Shown: piece after piece, positions 37,009 to 45,942 of the stretch
Numbering within the stretch: the stretch's first letter is position 1
Layout of the letters: the number at the start of each line of letters is the position of its first letter
From: Paenibacillus sp. BIC5C1
Lineage (GTDB): Bacteria > Bacillota > Bacilli > Paenibacillales > Paenibacillaceae
Direction of reading: 5' to 3'
Assembly: GCF_032399705.1 (NCBI RefSeq)
Contig: NZ_CP135922.1
Span: 806,001 to 870,000, forward strand
Length of the DNA stretch: 64,000 nucleotides
Notes under the pieces: model-generated
What the model saw: only the letters and a program-made list of their open reading frames with translations
The model's database searches: none
Told to the model about the DNA's origin: nothing
Program-made: the position numbers and the translations under genes

Positions 37009-37968
37009 ATGATTCGTACACTCGCCATCTCACGGGATCATCAGGTATCTGTAAATGTACCGCTGACACAGCTGGATCTGCAGGATTACGCCTGGGTATG
37101 GGCAGATTTCAACCAGCCTTCCGAAGAGGAAAGCCAGTTGCTGGATACATATTTTCATTTTCATCCATTAGCTATTGAGGATTGTATGCATGTGCTGCAG
37201 CGACCCAAACTCGATTATTATGACAATTTGCAGTTCCTCGTGCTGCATGCACTGAATCCGACCACATTGGAAGCGGAAGAGGTGGACCTGTTTCTGGGTG
37301 CGAACTTCCTGGTATCCTTTCATCATGGGGCACTGGAGGAAGTCGACGAAGCTTGGGAGAGGTTGCTGCATCATGCGCACGAACGAACCATCTGGGCCCG
37401 GGGCCCGGTAGCAGCGGCATATACGGTGATGGACAAGTTGGTCGATCATTATTTCCCGTCTCTGTTTGCCATTGAGGATGAGCTGGCTGAACTGGAGAAC
37501 CGGGGCGGCAAGGAGTCGGTGGAAGACCTGATGAATCAGGTGTTCGACTTGCGCAGTCGATTGCTGAAGCTTAGACGAACGGTAGTGCCCATGCGGGATC
37601 TGCTCTATCGGGTAGTCAATTCTCAGCATGTGCAGCGAACAGGGGAGCATACCGTATACTTTACCGATATCTATGACCATTTGTTGAAGCTGACAGACAT
37701 GATTGAAGCTGATCGGGAAATGACGGCAGACCTGCGCGACAGTTACATCTCCTTGAATTCCAATCGAATGAACCAGATTATGAAGACCCTCACTGTGATT
37801 ACAACCGTCTTTATGCCATTGACGCTGATCGCGGGGATCTATGGCATGAATTTTGCTTATATGCCTGAGTTGCAATGGAAGTTTGGGTATGGAGCGGTGC
37901 TGCTGTTGATGTTTGTTCTGGGCGGAAGCATGGTGGCCTGGTTTGTGAAGCGGGGCTGGTTCAAGTAG
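37009..37968 (+). CDS. corA: CorA-family magnesium/divalent cation transporter
   Basis: 319 aa. Long N-terminal cytoplasmic domain with the helical region SVEDLMNQVFDLRSRLLKLRRTVVPMRDLLYRVV, then two C-terminal helices; the selectivity signature YGMNF is present in LTLIAGIYGMNFAYMPE. It forms pentameric membrane channels that take up Mg2+. ATG 37009 has only a weak AAGGA upstream. DnaA-box-like clusters lie on both sides of this gene. Confidence 0.92.
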   Translation: MIRTLAISRDHQVSVNVPLTQLDLQDYAWVWADFNQPSEEESQLLDTYFHFHPLAIEDCMHVLQRPKLDYYDNLQFLVLHALNPTTLEAEEVDLFLGANFLVSFHHGALEEVDEAWERLLHHAHERTIWARGPVAAAYTVMDKLVDHYFPSLFAIEDELAELENRGGKESVEDLMNQVFDLRSRLLKLRRTVVPMRDLLYRVVNSQHVQRTGEHTVYFTDIYDHLLKLTDMIEADREMTADLRDSYISLNSNRMNQIMKTLTVITTVFMPLTLIAGIYGMNFAYMPELQWKFGYGAVLLLMFVLGGSMVAWFVKRGWFK

Positions 37969-38038
37969 GAAAATAGAAACTGGATAGCAAGTGAAGAGTT
38001 AGCGGTCTGCACAGATCGCTTCTTTAGCCTGTGTATGA

Positions 38039-38134
38039 TGTGCATAAGAGGGCAATTAGGAGTACATATAGATTTGTTTTCGCAATAGATGTCCACATGT
38101 GGATAAGATAAATGAAGAAGCATCATGTGCATAA
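38039..38134 (+). promoter_or_regulatory. Cluster of three consensus DnaA boxes
   Basis: TGTGCATAA (38039-38047), TGTGGATAA (38098-38106) and TGTGCATAA (38126-38134) all fit TTWTNCACA in reverse complement and share one orientation. The middle one abuts a weaker inverted copy ATGTCCACA (38089-38097). The stretch lies in the 357-bp gap between corA and the convergent alkC and contains no gene. Confidence 0.6.
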
Positions 38135-38174
38135 CTTTATTTTGAAGGATATTTAGCTGCTACAAACCGGGTGA

Positions 38175-38209
38175 AAATAGTAAAAGGCATCTTCAGTATT
38201 GAAGACGCC
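38175..38209 (-). terminator. Terminator for the AlkC-like gene
   Basis: Minus strand GGCGTCTTCA, loop ATAC, TGAAGATGCC, then TTTTACTATTTT; it lies about 115 bp after the stop. Confidence 0.6.
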
Positions 38210-38325
38210 TCGGGGAATTTCTCAAGGATGGATTCCATGATCTGAATGTTAATATCGGATTCTTATCATGAAATGAACCCTGCTGCGTTTTCGTGATAAT
38301 TTGGATGGCTCCATCGTATTGTAGG

Positions 38326-39417
38326 TTACTCTGTTTGTTCCAATAAAAATGTGGCTGTAGCGGTAGGTTGTCCATTAACGACAATCGTTAGCGTATGCAA
38401 ACCGGCATAATGCTTTCTCGTCGTAATGACTTTGAACGATTGCTTCGTTGCAACCTTGGTTCTCCCGGTAGGGAATGTTTTATCAGAGCATTTGAACCGC
38501 TTGGGTGCCTGCTTGCCATTTGCTTTCATATATCCGATTTCATATTCGATCCGCAGCATCTGTGACTGACCACTTTCATTAACGACATCAAAGGAAAAAT
38601 GAAGATCTTCCCCGATGGCTACGGTATCTCTTGCAAGCTGAAGATGCTCGATATGTGTCGCATCCTGCTCGACATATCCAAAGAGACTCAGCGCTTTCGG
38701 ATGTCCCTTTTTCAGCAAAGAGCGGCTTGCGTGACGAACGATCCAGTCCGTATGCTCATGTTGTCCGTACCAGCTTGAGGCCAAATCCAGAACCAGTTCT
38801 GGATGGTCTTTCGAGATGTCGTTCAGGTGATTGGCTACACTTTTCCGGACATACAGGGACTCGTCCTGCTTCAATTCATGCAGAATGGGAAGTACTGGTG
38901 TTGGATCGGTAATGAATCCCCGAAGTTTGGAACCCCATGGAAGACGTGGACGGCTGCCTTCACTGGCAAGCCTGCGTATATGTTCATTGGGACTTGCCGT
39001 CCATTCCATCATGCGTTTCATCGTTTCGATCGGGTAGCGTTCAATAAACGGGCGTACCGCGAACTCGGAACTGGAATAAGGTGTGAAGAGGGTCAAGTAC
39101 TTCATGGATAGTTCGTAGTTTTCCGGCGCAAGTCCGTTCACTTCAATAAAATCGGGAACGAACAGATACTCGACCCCTCGCATCTGTGGTGCTGCCTGCT
39201 CAATCACGTGTAATGCCTCTTCATAGTTGTCAGGCAGAACTTCGGTCAATGCCGACGTAATGCGGCGGATACGACCTTTGAATTCTAGCTCTCCCCAGCC
39301 TTCGGCAAATACAAGTTCATGAAACTGTTGCTTGTCCAACTTCGGGTAGAATTGGTGTAACCATTCTCCTGTCCGGTCGATTAATGCGGGAGTATATTTG
39401 TCTTTAAATAGTTCCAT
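38326..39417 (-). CDS. alkC: AlkC-type DNA alkylation repair glycosylase with C-terminal Ig-like domain
   Basis: 363 aa. Residues 1-245 are HEAT-like helices with the family stretch RRLASEGSRPRLPWGSKLRGF (around 145-165), VRKSVANHLNDISKDHPELVLDLASSW and WIVRHASRSLLKKGHP. Residues 260-363 form a beta-rich segment (LHFSFDVVNESGQ...YAGLHTLTIVVNGQPTATATFLLEQTE) like the Ig-like domain described for some AlkC enzymes. These glycosylases excise 3-methyladenine-type lesions without base flipping. ATG 39417 has AAAGGAGG upstream on the minus strand. Monocistronic. Confidence 0.85.
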   Translation of the reverse strand: MELFKDKYTPALIDRTGEWLHQFYPKLDKQQFHELVFAEGWGELEFKGRIRRITSALTEVLPDNYEEALHVIEQAAPQMRGVEYLFVPDFIEVNGLAPENYELSMKYLTLFTPYSSSEFAVRPFIERYPIETMKRMMEWTASPNEHIRRLASEGSRPRLPWGSKLRGFITDPTPVLPILHELKQDESLYVRKSVANHLNDISKDHPELVLDLASSWYGQHEHTDWIVRHASRSLLKKGHPKALSLFGYVEQDATHIEHLQLARDTVAIGEDLHFSFDVVNESGQSQMLRIEYEIGYMKANGKQAPKRFKCSDKTFPTGRTKVATKQSFKVITTRKHYAGLHTLTIVVNGQPTATATFLLEQTE

Positions 39418-39557
39418 AGTCCGCCTCCTTTATCTATAAACTCAGTATACCTCAATTCACGGGAATAAGAACATAGGTTCCTAAGGAATTGGTAATGAAT
39501 ATTCTCTTATATGAACGATTGAGTGGATTGAAGAGAAAGAAGATGGAAGTGGATTAA

Positions 39558-39583
39558 GGCACCCCCTTATGTAAGAGGGCGCC
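39558..39583 (-). terminator. Terminator-like hairpin after the YqfQ-like gene
   Basis: Minus strand GGCGCCCTCTT, loop ACAT, AAGGGGGTGCC, then TTAATCC; the T-tract is weak. Confidence 0.45.
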
Positions 39584-39594
39584 TGGGAAAAGTG

Positions 39595-40227
39595 TTAGAG
39601 CTTTTTGCTTTTTTGGGGACGACGTTTGGTGGTGTTGGATTTATTCCGGCCAGTTTTACTACTCGTGTTCCGTTTGCGCGGAGTAGAGTTCGTTTTTTTA
39701 CGACGTTTGCGTGAGCGAGGTGGCGAATACTCTTCATAATCTTTATCCGCAAGACTGCTACTTTTTTTTCCTTTTCCAAAAGGCAGAATCCCCATCACCA
39801 GTTTCATCATGGGTGCCATCTGCTGGAAGCCGCCAACGACCTTTTGCATTTTGCCGATTCCGCTCATGATGCCATCAATTCCACCGAAGCGGTCGATCAT
39901 TCCTTTCAGTTCCCCGATGTTGGCCAGGGAAAAGCCTGAGGAAGACGCAGGTGCTTCCACCGGAACGGGGGGAGCAACAGGAGCTCCCCCGCCGAAAAAG
40001 TTTCCACCGGGTCCCCCCGGACCACCTGGACTATAAGGTACAAGTCCGGATGCTTCAACCTCTTGGAATTGAGGGTAGTAAGGCTCTACTCCAGGATACA
40101 TGGGTTGAACCTGAGCTTCATTCAATGCCCGTGGCGGCATATAGGCAGATGTATGGGCCTGCCGTTGCGTATGAGAAGACGGACGCTGCCGTGGAGCGGG
40201 CTGACGGTGATAATAATGCTGTGGCAT
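39595..40227 (-). CDS. yqfQ: YqfQ/VrrA-like protein
   Basis: 210 aa. N-terminal Pro/Gln/Tyr/His-rich low-complexity region (MPQHYYHRQPAPRQRPSSHTQ, PGGPGGPGGNFFGGG). A central conserved helix-glycine segment (FSLANIGELKGMIDRFGGIDGIMSGIGKMQKVVGGFQQMAPMMKLVMG, about 98-148) matches the YqfQ-type core. The tail is extremely basic (SRKRRKKTNSTPRKRNTSSKTGRNKSN). Function unknown; relatives have been associated with spores. The ATG at 40227 follows AAGGAACGTG on the minus strand. Confidence 0.75.
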   Translation of the reverse strand: MPQHYYHRQPAPRQRPSSHTQRQAHTSAYMPPRALNEAQVQPMYPGVEPYYPQFQEVEASGLVPYSPGGPGGPGGNFFGGGAPVAPPVPVEAPASSSGFSLANIGELKGMIDRFGGIDGIMSGIGKMQKVVGGFQQMAPMMKLVMGILPFGKGKKSSSLADKDYEEYSPPRSRKRRKKTNSTPRKRNTSSKTGRNKSNTTKRRPQKSKKL

Positions 40228-40611
40228 GAACTATCACGTTCCTTCTATGTTGGATTTCGGAATTGCGTTCCTTCAGCTGCTGGACGTGCATAACAGACCG
40301 AGTCGGAACTCCCTTTTGCTATACTGTATGTCATTAGCGGAGAGACGGCGTAGGCGAGTATCCCGCAAAACGGGATATTTGCGGATTTGGGCGCAGGAGT
40401 GGATGATAGCTTAACAGTGGAATTATATAGTTTAGACACAAAATTGTCACATATTAAATGTAATAATTCCTACATATTTAATCGGAAAAATACGGTGAAA
40501 AATGGGATAAATCGTGAGATAGAGCGGGATTGTGCGCGCAGGGAGGACATTAATGCTATATGAAAGCGGTAACATGTATTTTTATTCTGTAGTGCGTGAA
40601 ATCGTTAACGC
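40228..40611. other. 384-bp gap between yqfQ and yerC promoter
   Basis: No gene. It contains TATCCCG-CAAAA-CGGGATA near 40358-40376, a hairpin without T-tract. Small overlapping frames on both strands have no ribosome site. Confidence 0.35.
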
Positions 40612-40640
40612 TTGAAATACCAACTCAGGCTGGGTACAAT
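40612..40640 (+). promoter_or_regulatory. Promoter of yerC
   Basis: TTGAAA (40612-40617), 17-bp spacer, TACAAT (40635-40640). Confidence 0.65.
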
Positions 40641-40676
40641 GAAGGTACACAGTAACCGCTAGGGGATGATGATGAA

Positions 40677-40967
40677 ATGCAGCTGAAAAAGCTAAATGAT
40701 AAAAGCATTGAACAATTATTTGAGGCTATTTTGACTCTGAAAGATATTGAAGAGTGTTATGTGTTTTTTGATGACCTCTGCACGGTAAACGAGATTCAAT
40801 CCATGTCCCAGCGGCTGGAAGTAGCGCGTATGCTTGGCAAAGGAAATACCTATAACCAGATAGAAGCTGAGACAGGTGCAAGTACAGCCACGATCTCTCG
40901 TGTAAAACGCTGCCTGAACTATGGTAATGACGGTTATAAAATGACGCTGGAACGCCTGGGACGTTAA
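40677..40967 (+). CDS. yerC: YerC/YecD-family TrpR-like DNA-binding protein
   Basis: 96 aa, all-helical. The helix-turn-helix stretch LEVARMLGKGNTYNQIEAETGASTATISRVKRCLNYGNDGY (residues 46-86) is the TrpR-related YerC signature. It probably binds DNA as a dimer; its targets are not known. ATG 40677 has AGGGG 9-10 nt upstream. The next gene starts 2 nt after its stop, so both share the 40612 promoter. Confidence 0.9.
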   Translation: MQLKKLNDKSIEQLFEAILTLKDIEECYVFFDDLCTVNEIQSMSQRLEVARMLGKGNTYNQIEAETGASTATISRVKRCLNYGNDGYKMTLERLGR

Positions 40968-40969
40968 GG

Positions 40970-41749
40970 ATGAAGAAGCCGGGTGTACTCATCATTAGTC
41001 ACGGTTCTCAGGAGAAAACCTGGGTTGAATCCGTCGATGACGCGGTCTCCCGGTTGAATCTGCCTGAACCCTTGCCCGTCGAAGCCGGGTTTCTTGAACT
41101 TGTGGAAGGACGCCTGATTCAGGACGGTATCAACCGACTGGAAGCACAGGGCGTAACCGATATATTGGTCGTACCTCTGTTTGTTTCATCCGGTAGTACA
41201 CATGTGGATGAGATTGAGTATGCCATCGGTGCCAAAGACGCTCCGGAGCGTGAGACGGATCTGGAACCATTCGAGGTGAAAGCACAAATCCACTTCGGCT
41301 ATCCTGTGGATAACGACCCGGATATTGCGGTCATGGTCTGGGACAAGGTAAAGGCCCTGTCGCAGCAACCAGAACAGGAGACGATCCTGTTAATTGGACA
41401 TGGGAGTATTCACGATGGATTCCGTCAGCGATGGGAAGCGGGTATTTCTTCACTCGCACAGCGGGTGCATGAAGTCAGCGGTGTTGCTCATACCGATTAT
41501 GCGCTGCTAAATCAGGATAGTGTGTACGACAAGGCGAAATACTGGAGTGAAGAGCGGGGGAGCCGGGTTATTGTGGCGCCGCTGTTTTTGAGTGCCGGTT
41601 ATTTCACCATGAAGGTGATCCCGGGCCGACTGAAGGAACTGGATTATGCATATAGTGGTGAGACGCTGCTTCCACATCCGCTGTTAGGAACGTGGCTGGA
41701 GCGCCAAATTCAACTTTTACTGGAAAAATGTAATGAGGTTAAGGTTTAA
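40970..41749 (+). CDS. CbiX/SirB-like sirohydrochlorin chelatase family protein
   Basis: 259 aa with two half-domains: VLIISHGSQEKTWVESVDD (1-20) and ILLIGHGSIHDGFRQRWEAG (second half), each with the HGS motif, plus LVVPLFVSSGSTHVDEIEYA and VIVAPLFLSAGYFTMKVIPGRL. This is the long two-domain form of class II chelatases that insert Fe or Co into sirohydrochlorin. No sirohaem or cobalamin genes are adjacent, so the exact metal is open. Confidence 0.85.
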   Translation: MKKPGVLIISHGSQEKTWVESVDDAVSRLNLPEPLPVEAGFLELVEGRLIQDGINRLEAQGVTDILVVPLFVSSGSTHVDEIEYAIGAKDAPERETDLEPFEVKAQIHFGYPVDNDPDIAVMVWDKVKALSQQPEQETILLIGHGSIHDGFRQRWEAGISSLAQRVHEVSGVAHTDYALLNQDSVYDKAKYWSEERGSRVIVAPLFLSAGYFTMKVIPGRLKELDYAYSGETLLPHPLLGTWLERQIQLLLEKCNEVKV

Positions 41750-41811
41750 TTCAGGGAAAACAGATCGCTGCTAGCGATTATTCCCGTTATCTCTAACAAT
41801 AGCTTAAACAC

Positions 41812-41836
41812 AAACGGCAGAGATGCCGTTTTTTTG
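41812..41836 (+). terminator. Terminator after the yerC-chelatase operon
   Basis: AAACGGCA-GAGA-TGCCGTTT followed by TTTTT. Confidence 0.85.
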
Positions 41837-41923
41837 TTATGGCTTCAGCCAGTTGAGTGCGTGAAACGCGCGAAACAAAAAACCACCCGCTATGCGGGTG
41901 GAGGGACCTGAGGTTTGACCACC

Positions 41924-41976
41924 AAGACCATTCCGATAAAATTGAGATGTTCAGGCTCAACGAAAGGAATGGTCTT
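41924..41976 (+). promoter_or_regulatory. Ribosome-site-sequestering stem in the IS200 leader
   Basis: AAGACCATTCC (41924-41934) pairs perfectly with GGAATGGTCTT (41966-41976), which contains the tnpA Shine-Dalgarno and ends 2 nt before the ATG. An inner TTGAG/CTCAA stem extends it. Salmonella IS200 uses a similar leader stem-loop to repress transposase translation. Confidence 0.75.
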
Positions 41977-41978
41977 AG

Positions 41979-42452
41979 ATGGCAAATAAGAGCTACAGCC
42001 TAGCTCACACAAAGTGGATGTGCAAATACCACATTGTATTCACCCCGAAGTATAGACGGAAAGAAATCTATAATCAAGTGAGAAGAGACTTGATCGAAAT
42101 TTTCAAACGTCTATGTAAGTACAAAGGAGTAGAAATTATAGAAGGTCACATGATGCCCGATCATGTTCACATGTTGGTAGCGATCCCACCGAAAATGGCT
42201 GTCTCCACGTTCATGGGATATCTAAAGGGAAAAAGTTCGCTCATGATCTTCGAGAAACACGCCCAGCTCAAGTATAAATACGGAAATCGAAAATTTTGGG
42301 CAGAAGGGTATTACGTAAGTACAGTGGGTCTAAATGAAGCAACGGTAAGAAAGTATATACGTGAACAAGAAGCACATGATCAGGCGATAGATAAGCTGAG
42401 TGTAAAAGAATATGAAGATCCATTTAACAGCAACAAGAGCAAAAAGAAGTAA
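41979..42452 (+). CDS. tnpA: IS200-type Y1 transposase TnpA
   Basis: 157 aa, normal for the family. HUH motif HVH at residues 62-64, catalytic Tyr126 with Gln130 in KYIREQ, and the conserved KFWAEGYYVST. It acts on single-stranded DNA as a dimer. The frame is intact with no stop or frameshift, so the element may be active. Translation start ATG 41979 is embedded at the edge of the leader stem. Confidence 0.93.
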   Translation: MANKSYSLAHTKWMCKYHIVFTPKYRRKEIYNQVRRDLIEIFKRLCKYKGVEIIEGHMMPDHVHMLVAIPPKMAVSTFMGYLKGKSSLMIFEKHAQLKYKYGNRKFWAEGYYVSTVGLNEATVRKYIREQEAHDQAIDKLSVKEYEDPFNSNKSKKK

Positions 42453-42614
42453 AACCAGTTTAACTGGTAAGTGAAAGTGACAAATAACACTGAGCCTGAA
42501 CAGATTTGCTGTCAGGCTAGCGTCTTTAGGCGCAGTTTGGCAACAGGGGGTTATACCCCAAGAGCAAACCACCCGTTGGACGGGTGGTCCTGATTTTTGT
42601 ATGTATTTTAGACA

Positions 42615-42643
42615 AAACACGCCGATTTAGGCGTGTTTTTTTG
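42615..42643 (+). terminator. Terminator downstream of the IS
   Basis: AACACGCC-GATTTA-GGCGTGTT followed by TTTTT. It separates the IS from the biotin operon. Confidence 0.8.
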
Positions 42644-42734
42644 TATTAGGCAGAACCCTCTACGAAGCCAAATTTCGGGTTCAATCCGCGGAGACAGAGT
42701 GGAGGTTGAGGGTTCTAACTCTGAAATGATTCTC
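42644..42734. other. Short gap with an inverted repeat
   Basis: AGAACCCTC (42652-42660) and GAGGGTTCT (42708-42716) are a perfect 9-bp inverted repeat 47 bp apart. No gene, no T-tract. Confidence 0.4.
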
Positions 42735-42811
42735 TTTACAGGAAAGTTTTTGTCTGATAAGATGTCAACATTCAATTGTTAACCTAAATAAATATTTTTG
42801 GTTAACAATTG
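42735..42811 (+). promoter_or_regulatory. Biotin operon promoter and BirA operator
   Basis: TTTACA (42735-42740), 17-bp spacer, TAAGAT (42758-42763). Just after the expected start site are perfect 12-bp arms CAATTGTTAACC (42773-42784) and GGTTAACAATTG (42800-42811), spacer 15. This is the BirA operator pattern of biotin genes; BirA with biotinoyl-AMP would repress the operon when biotin is plentiful. Confidence 0.9.
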
Positions 42812-42838
42812 AAATGCTCTTATGGAAGGTGATAACTT

Positions 42839-44197
42839 GTGACACATTATGAACGGCTTGCAGCTATAAATAAGGCTCATTTATGGAACCCTTTTACGCA
42901 GATGAAAGATTACAATAACTCCGATCCTCTCATCATTGAACGAGGCGAAGGCGTCGTGCTGTATGACGTCCAGGGACGTGCTTATTATGATGGCTTCTCC
43001 TCGGTTTGGCTTAATGTTCACGGACATAACATACCCGAGCTGAACCAAGCCATAACGGATCAGTTGGAACGTGTTGCACATTCTACGTTACTCGGAATGG
43101 CTAACGTGCCAGCTATTGAACTTGCTGAGAAACTAGTGGAGATTTCCCCAGAGGGATTAAATAAAGTATTTTATTCCGATTCAGGAGCAACCGGTGTCGA
43201 GATCGCAGTGAAGATGGCGTTTCAATACTGGAAGAACCGAGGAGAAACCGGTAAAACGAAGTTTATTACGATGAATCAAGCCTATCACGGAGATACGATT
43301 GGTGCGGTAAGTGTCGGTGCAATTCCGTTGTACCATGATGTGTTCCGTCCGATGCTGTTTCCTACTCATGTCATTCCATATCCTTACGTTTATCGACATG
43401 AGGATGGCGAGCGGGAAGCCATGGAAGCTACGTTAACCGCATTACGTAATGTACTTGAAACGAGTGCAGATGAAATCGCGGCTATTATCGTGGAGCCAAT
43501 TGTGCAAGGAGCTAGCGGCATCCTCATTATGCCAGACGGCTGTCTGCGCGAGATGGCAGCACTTTGCCGTACATATGATGTACTGTTCATAGCCGATGAG
43601 GTGGCGACAGGCTTCGGTAGGACAGGTGCTATGTTTGCTTGTGACCTCGAAGAAGTGTCACCTGATTTGATGGTGATAGGCAAAGGTCTTACAGGCGGCT
43701 ACTTACCTGTGGCAGCGACACTGGCAACAGATGAGGTGTACAGCGCGTTTTATGCCGATTATGAGGAGCAAAAAACATTTTTCCACGGTCATTCCTTCAC
43801 AGGTAATCCGCTCGGCTGCGCCGTAGCTTTGGCTAACTTGAAACTATTTGAAGAGCGCAACCTGGTGGAAGGTGTAAGAGCAAAGGCGGCTTTTGTAGAG
43901 CAGAAGCTCTCAGTACTTAAAGATTCTCCGCACGTCGGGGATATCAGGCAAAAAGGACTGATGTTAGGAATTGAGCTTGTACGGGATAAAGCAACTCGGG
44001 AACCGTATGATTGGGCCGAACGCATCGGCGTTCGTGTAACGGAGCGGGCCAGAGCGCTTGGCATGCTTACGAGACCACTTGGCAATGTTGTTGTGTTCAT
44101 TCCTCCTCTTGCCAGCACAGAGGCTGAGCTTGAAGCCATGATTGATATCTTGATGCAATCCATTTTTGACATCACCGAAGGTGGCTTTGAATCATGA
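42839..44197 (+). CDS. bioA: Adenosylmethionine-8-amino-7-oxononanoate aminotransferase
   Basis: 452 aa class III PLP aminotransferase; it converts KAPA to DAPA. N-terminal [11 protein letters not shown] is characteristic of BioA; the [14 protein letters not shown] region and PLP lysine in [14 protein letters not shown] are intact. GTG start 42839, with GGAAGGTGAT upstream. First gene of the operon; the bioD ATG overlaps its stop (ATGA). Confidence 0.95.
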   Translation: MTHYERLAAINKAHLWNPFTQMKDYNNSDPLIIERGEGVVLYDVQGRAYYDGFSSVWLNVHGHNIPELNQAITDQLERVAHSTLLGMANVPAIELAEKLVEISPEGLNKVFYSDSGATGVEIAVKMAFQYWKNRGETGKTKFITMNQAYHGDTIGAVSVGAIPLYHDVFRPMLFPTHVIPYPYVYRHEDGEREAMEATLTALRNVLETSADEIAAIIVEPIVQGASGILIMPDGCLREMAALCRTYDVLFIADEVATGFGRTGAMFACDLEEVSPDLMVIGKGLTGGYLPVAATLATDEVYSAFYADYEEQKTFFHGHSFTGNPLGCAVALANLKLFEERNLVEGVRAKAAFVEQKLSVLKDSPHVGDIRQKGLMLGIELVRDKATREPYDWAERIGVRVTERARALGMLTRPLGNVVVFIPPLASTEAELEAMIDILMQSIFDITEGGFES

Positions 44198-44928
44198 ATG
44201 TAATTCGCGGATTGTTCGTCACAGGTACGGATACAGGGGTTGGGAAAACCATCGTTACAGGGGCTCTTGTTGCTGCGCTTCGTGCTGAAGAGCGGAATAT
44301 AGGCGTCTGGAAGCCTGTGCAATCCGGTGCACCTCTTGGGAGCGGAGAAACCGATGCGGAACGCCTGTTGAAATACACCGGAATTGATGAGTGTGCCGAG
44401 GATGTGGCGCCATTTACATTCCAAGCCCCACTGACCCCGCTGCTCGCTGCCAAGCAACATGGAATGGATATTACGTTACAGGAGATTATTAAGGCTGGTC
44501 AGCAGCTGGCAGATCGATATGAATCAGTACTTATTGAAGGGGCAGGGGGAGTCGCTGTTCCTCTGACCGAGGATTCTTTTGTCGTGGATTTAATCTCGGA
44601 GCTTCGAACACCTGCCCTCATCGTTGCGCGGACAGGTCTGGGTACGATTAATCACACACTTCTTACGGTATCGTACCTGCAGCAGCACGGGATTCCGATC
44701 GTAGGTTTTATTCTGAACGATGGTGAATATGACGAGATTTATAACGATTCCAGTATCACAACAAACGCGGAGCTGATTGAACGTTATTGCGGCATCCCCT
44801 TTCTTGGGCGTTTTCCCCGCTTGAGGGACGAATTAAATACGGAAATGTTGATCCAGGTGATTCGAGAGAAGATCCAGTTAACACCGATCAGACAGGCATT
44901 AACAGTTCAATTCATGGAGGAGGAATGA
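44194..44928 (+). CDS. bioD: Dethiobiotin synthetase
   Basis: 244 aa; it makes dethiobiotin from DAPA, CO2 and ATP. P-loop GTDTGVGKT at residues 11-19, VWKPVQSG and [13 protein letters not shown] are family motifs. Starts in the 4-bp overlap with bioA; its stop overlaps an ATG at 44925. Confidence 0.95.
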   Translation: MNVIRGLFVTGTDTGVGKTIVTGALVAALRAEERNIGVWKPVQSGAPLGSGETDAERLLKYTGIDECAEDVAPFTFQAPLTPLLAAKQHGMDITLQEIIKAGQQLADRYESVLIEGAGGVAVPLTEDSFVVDLISELRTPALIVARTGLGTINHTLLTVSYLQQHGIPIVGFILNDGEYDEIYNDSSITTNAELIERYCGIPFLGRFPRLRDELNTEMLIQVIREKIQLTPIRQALTVQFMEEE

Positions 44929-44930
44929 AG

Positions 44931-45929
44931 ATGAAAACAACGGTAACTAATCTGAATTGGTCGTCGCTTGCGAATCGATCGTTGAATGGCGAATGTTTAT
45001 CAATTGAAGAGGGACTTGCCGTGCTTGAAGCAAGCGACGATGAGGTACTGCCGCTGATGCAAGCGGCTTTTCAAGTGAGGAAATATTTTTACGGCAAAAA
45101 AGTGAAGCTGAATATGATCATCAACGCCAAAAGCGGCTTTTGTCCCGAAGACTGCGGTTATTGCTCACAATCTCTCGTATCGACCGCACCCATCCAAAAA
45201 TACAGCTTGCTCGACAAAGAAACGCTGCTTGCGGGAGCACATGAAGCTATGGCGCGTAAAGCTGGAACTTATTGCATTGTAGCATCAGGCAAAGGTCCCA
45301 CGAATAAGGAGCTGGATCAAGTGGTAGAGGCGGTAAAAGAAATCCATGAAACAATGCCACTTAAAATCTGTGCGTGTCTGGGAATCTTGAAGGACGGTCA
45401 AGCAGAACGCTTGGCTGAAGCAGGCGTGCACCGATACAATCACAACTTGAACACAAGCAAGGCCAATTATCCGTCGATCACCACAACGCATACTTATGAC
45501 CAGCGAATTGAAACCGTGGAAAAGGTTAAAGCATACGGCATGTCCCCCTGCTCCGGTGTCATTATCGGTATGGGTGAAAGTAATCAGGAAATTGTCGAGA
45601 TGGCTCTTGCACTCCGTAAGCTTGATGCGGATTCAATTCCGATTAATTTCCTGAATGCGATACCGGGGACCCCTCTGGAAGGAGCAGGGCGCACTCCGGC
45701 CATGAAGGCGCTCAAGGTACTGGCGCTATTTCGGTTCATTTGTCCATCTAAAGAGATTCGTGTTGCGGGTGGACGCGAGATCAACCTCCGTACGCTACAG
45801 CCTTTGTCACTTTATGCCGCAAATTCACTCTTTGTAGGTGATTATTTAACGACAGCAGGTCAGGAAATATCGAATGATCATCAAATGATTGAAGATTTGG
45901 GTTTTGAGATTGAGTTAAATGCACTTTAA
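44931..45929 (+). CDS. bioB: Biotin synthase
   Basis: 332 aa radical-SAM enzyme inserting sulfur into dethiobiotin. The cluster cysteines are Cys71, Cys75 and Cys78 in CPEDCGYC; YNHNLNTS and FLNAIPGTPLEG are also typical. Two close starts exist: ATG 44925 overlaps the bioD stop but is only 1 nt from the GGAGGAGG; ATG 44931 has 7-nt spacing and is preferred. It overlaps the region before bioF. Confidence 0.95.
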   Translation: MKTTVTNLNWSSLANRSLNGECLSIEEGLAVLEASDDEVLPLMQAAFQVRKYFYGKKVKLNMIINAKSGFCPEDCGYCSQSLVSTAPIQKYSLLDKETLLAGAHEAMARKAGTYCIVASGKGPTNKELDQVVEAVKEIHETMPLKICACLGILKDGQAERLAEAGVHRYNHNLNTSKANYPSITTTHTYDQRIETVEKVKAYGMSPCSGVIIGMGESNQEIVEMALALRKLDADSIPINFLNAIPGTPLEGAGRTPAMKALKVLALFRFICPSKEIRVAGGREINLRTLQPLSLYAANSLFVGDYLTTAGQEISNDHQMIEDLGFEIELNAL

Positions 45930-45942
45930 GGCGGTACAGACT

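Larger units (their letters stand above)
41875..42600 (+). mobile_element. IS200-type insertion sequence (IS200/IS605 family)
   Basis: About 0.7 kb with tnpA only and no tnpB. Left subterminal hairpin CCACCCGC-TAT-GCGGGTGG (41883-41901) and right hairpin CCACCCG-TTGGA-CGGGTGG (42569-42587) have almost the same stem, as expected for ends recognised by a Y1 transposase. An 11-bp inverted match TGTTCAGGCTC (41949-41959) / GAGCCTGAACA (42491-42501) lies inside. Exact ends cannot be fixed without an empty site; these elements leave no target duplication. Confidence 0.85.

Noticed and set aside
40226..40439. Small frames on both strands before yerC
   Set aside because: No ribosome sites; likely chance openings.
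42661..42700. tRNA-like T-arm (GGGTTCAATCC) near 42677
   Set aside because: No matching acceptor, D or anticodon arms could be assembled around it.
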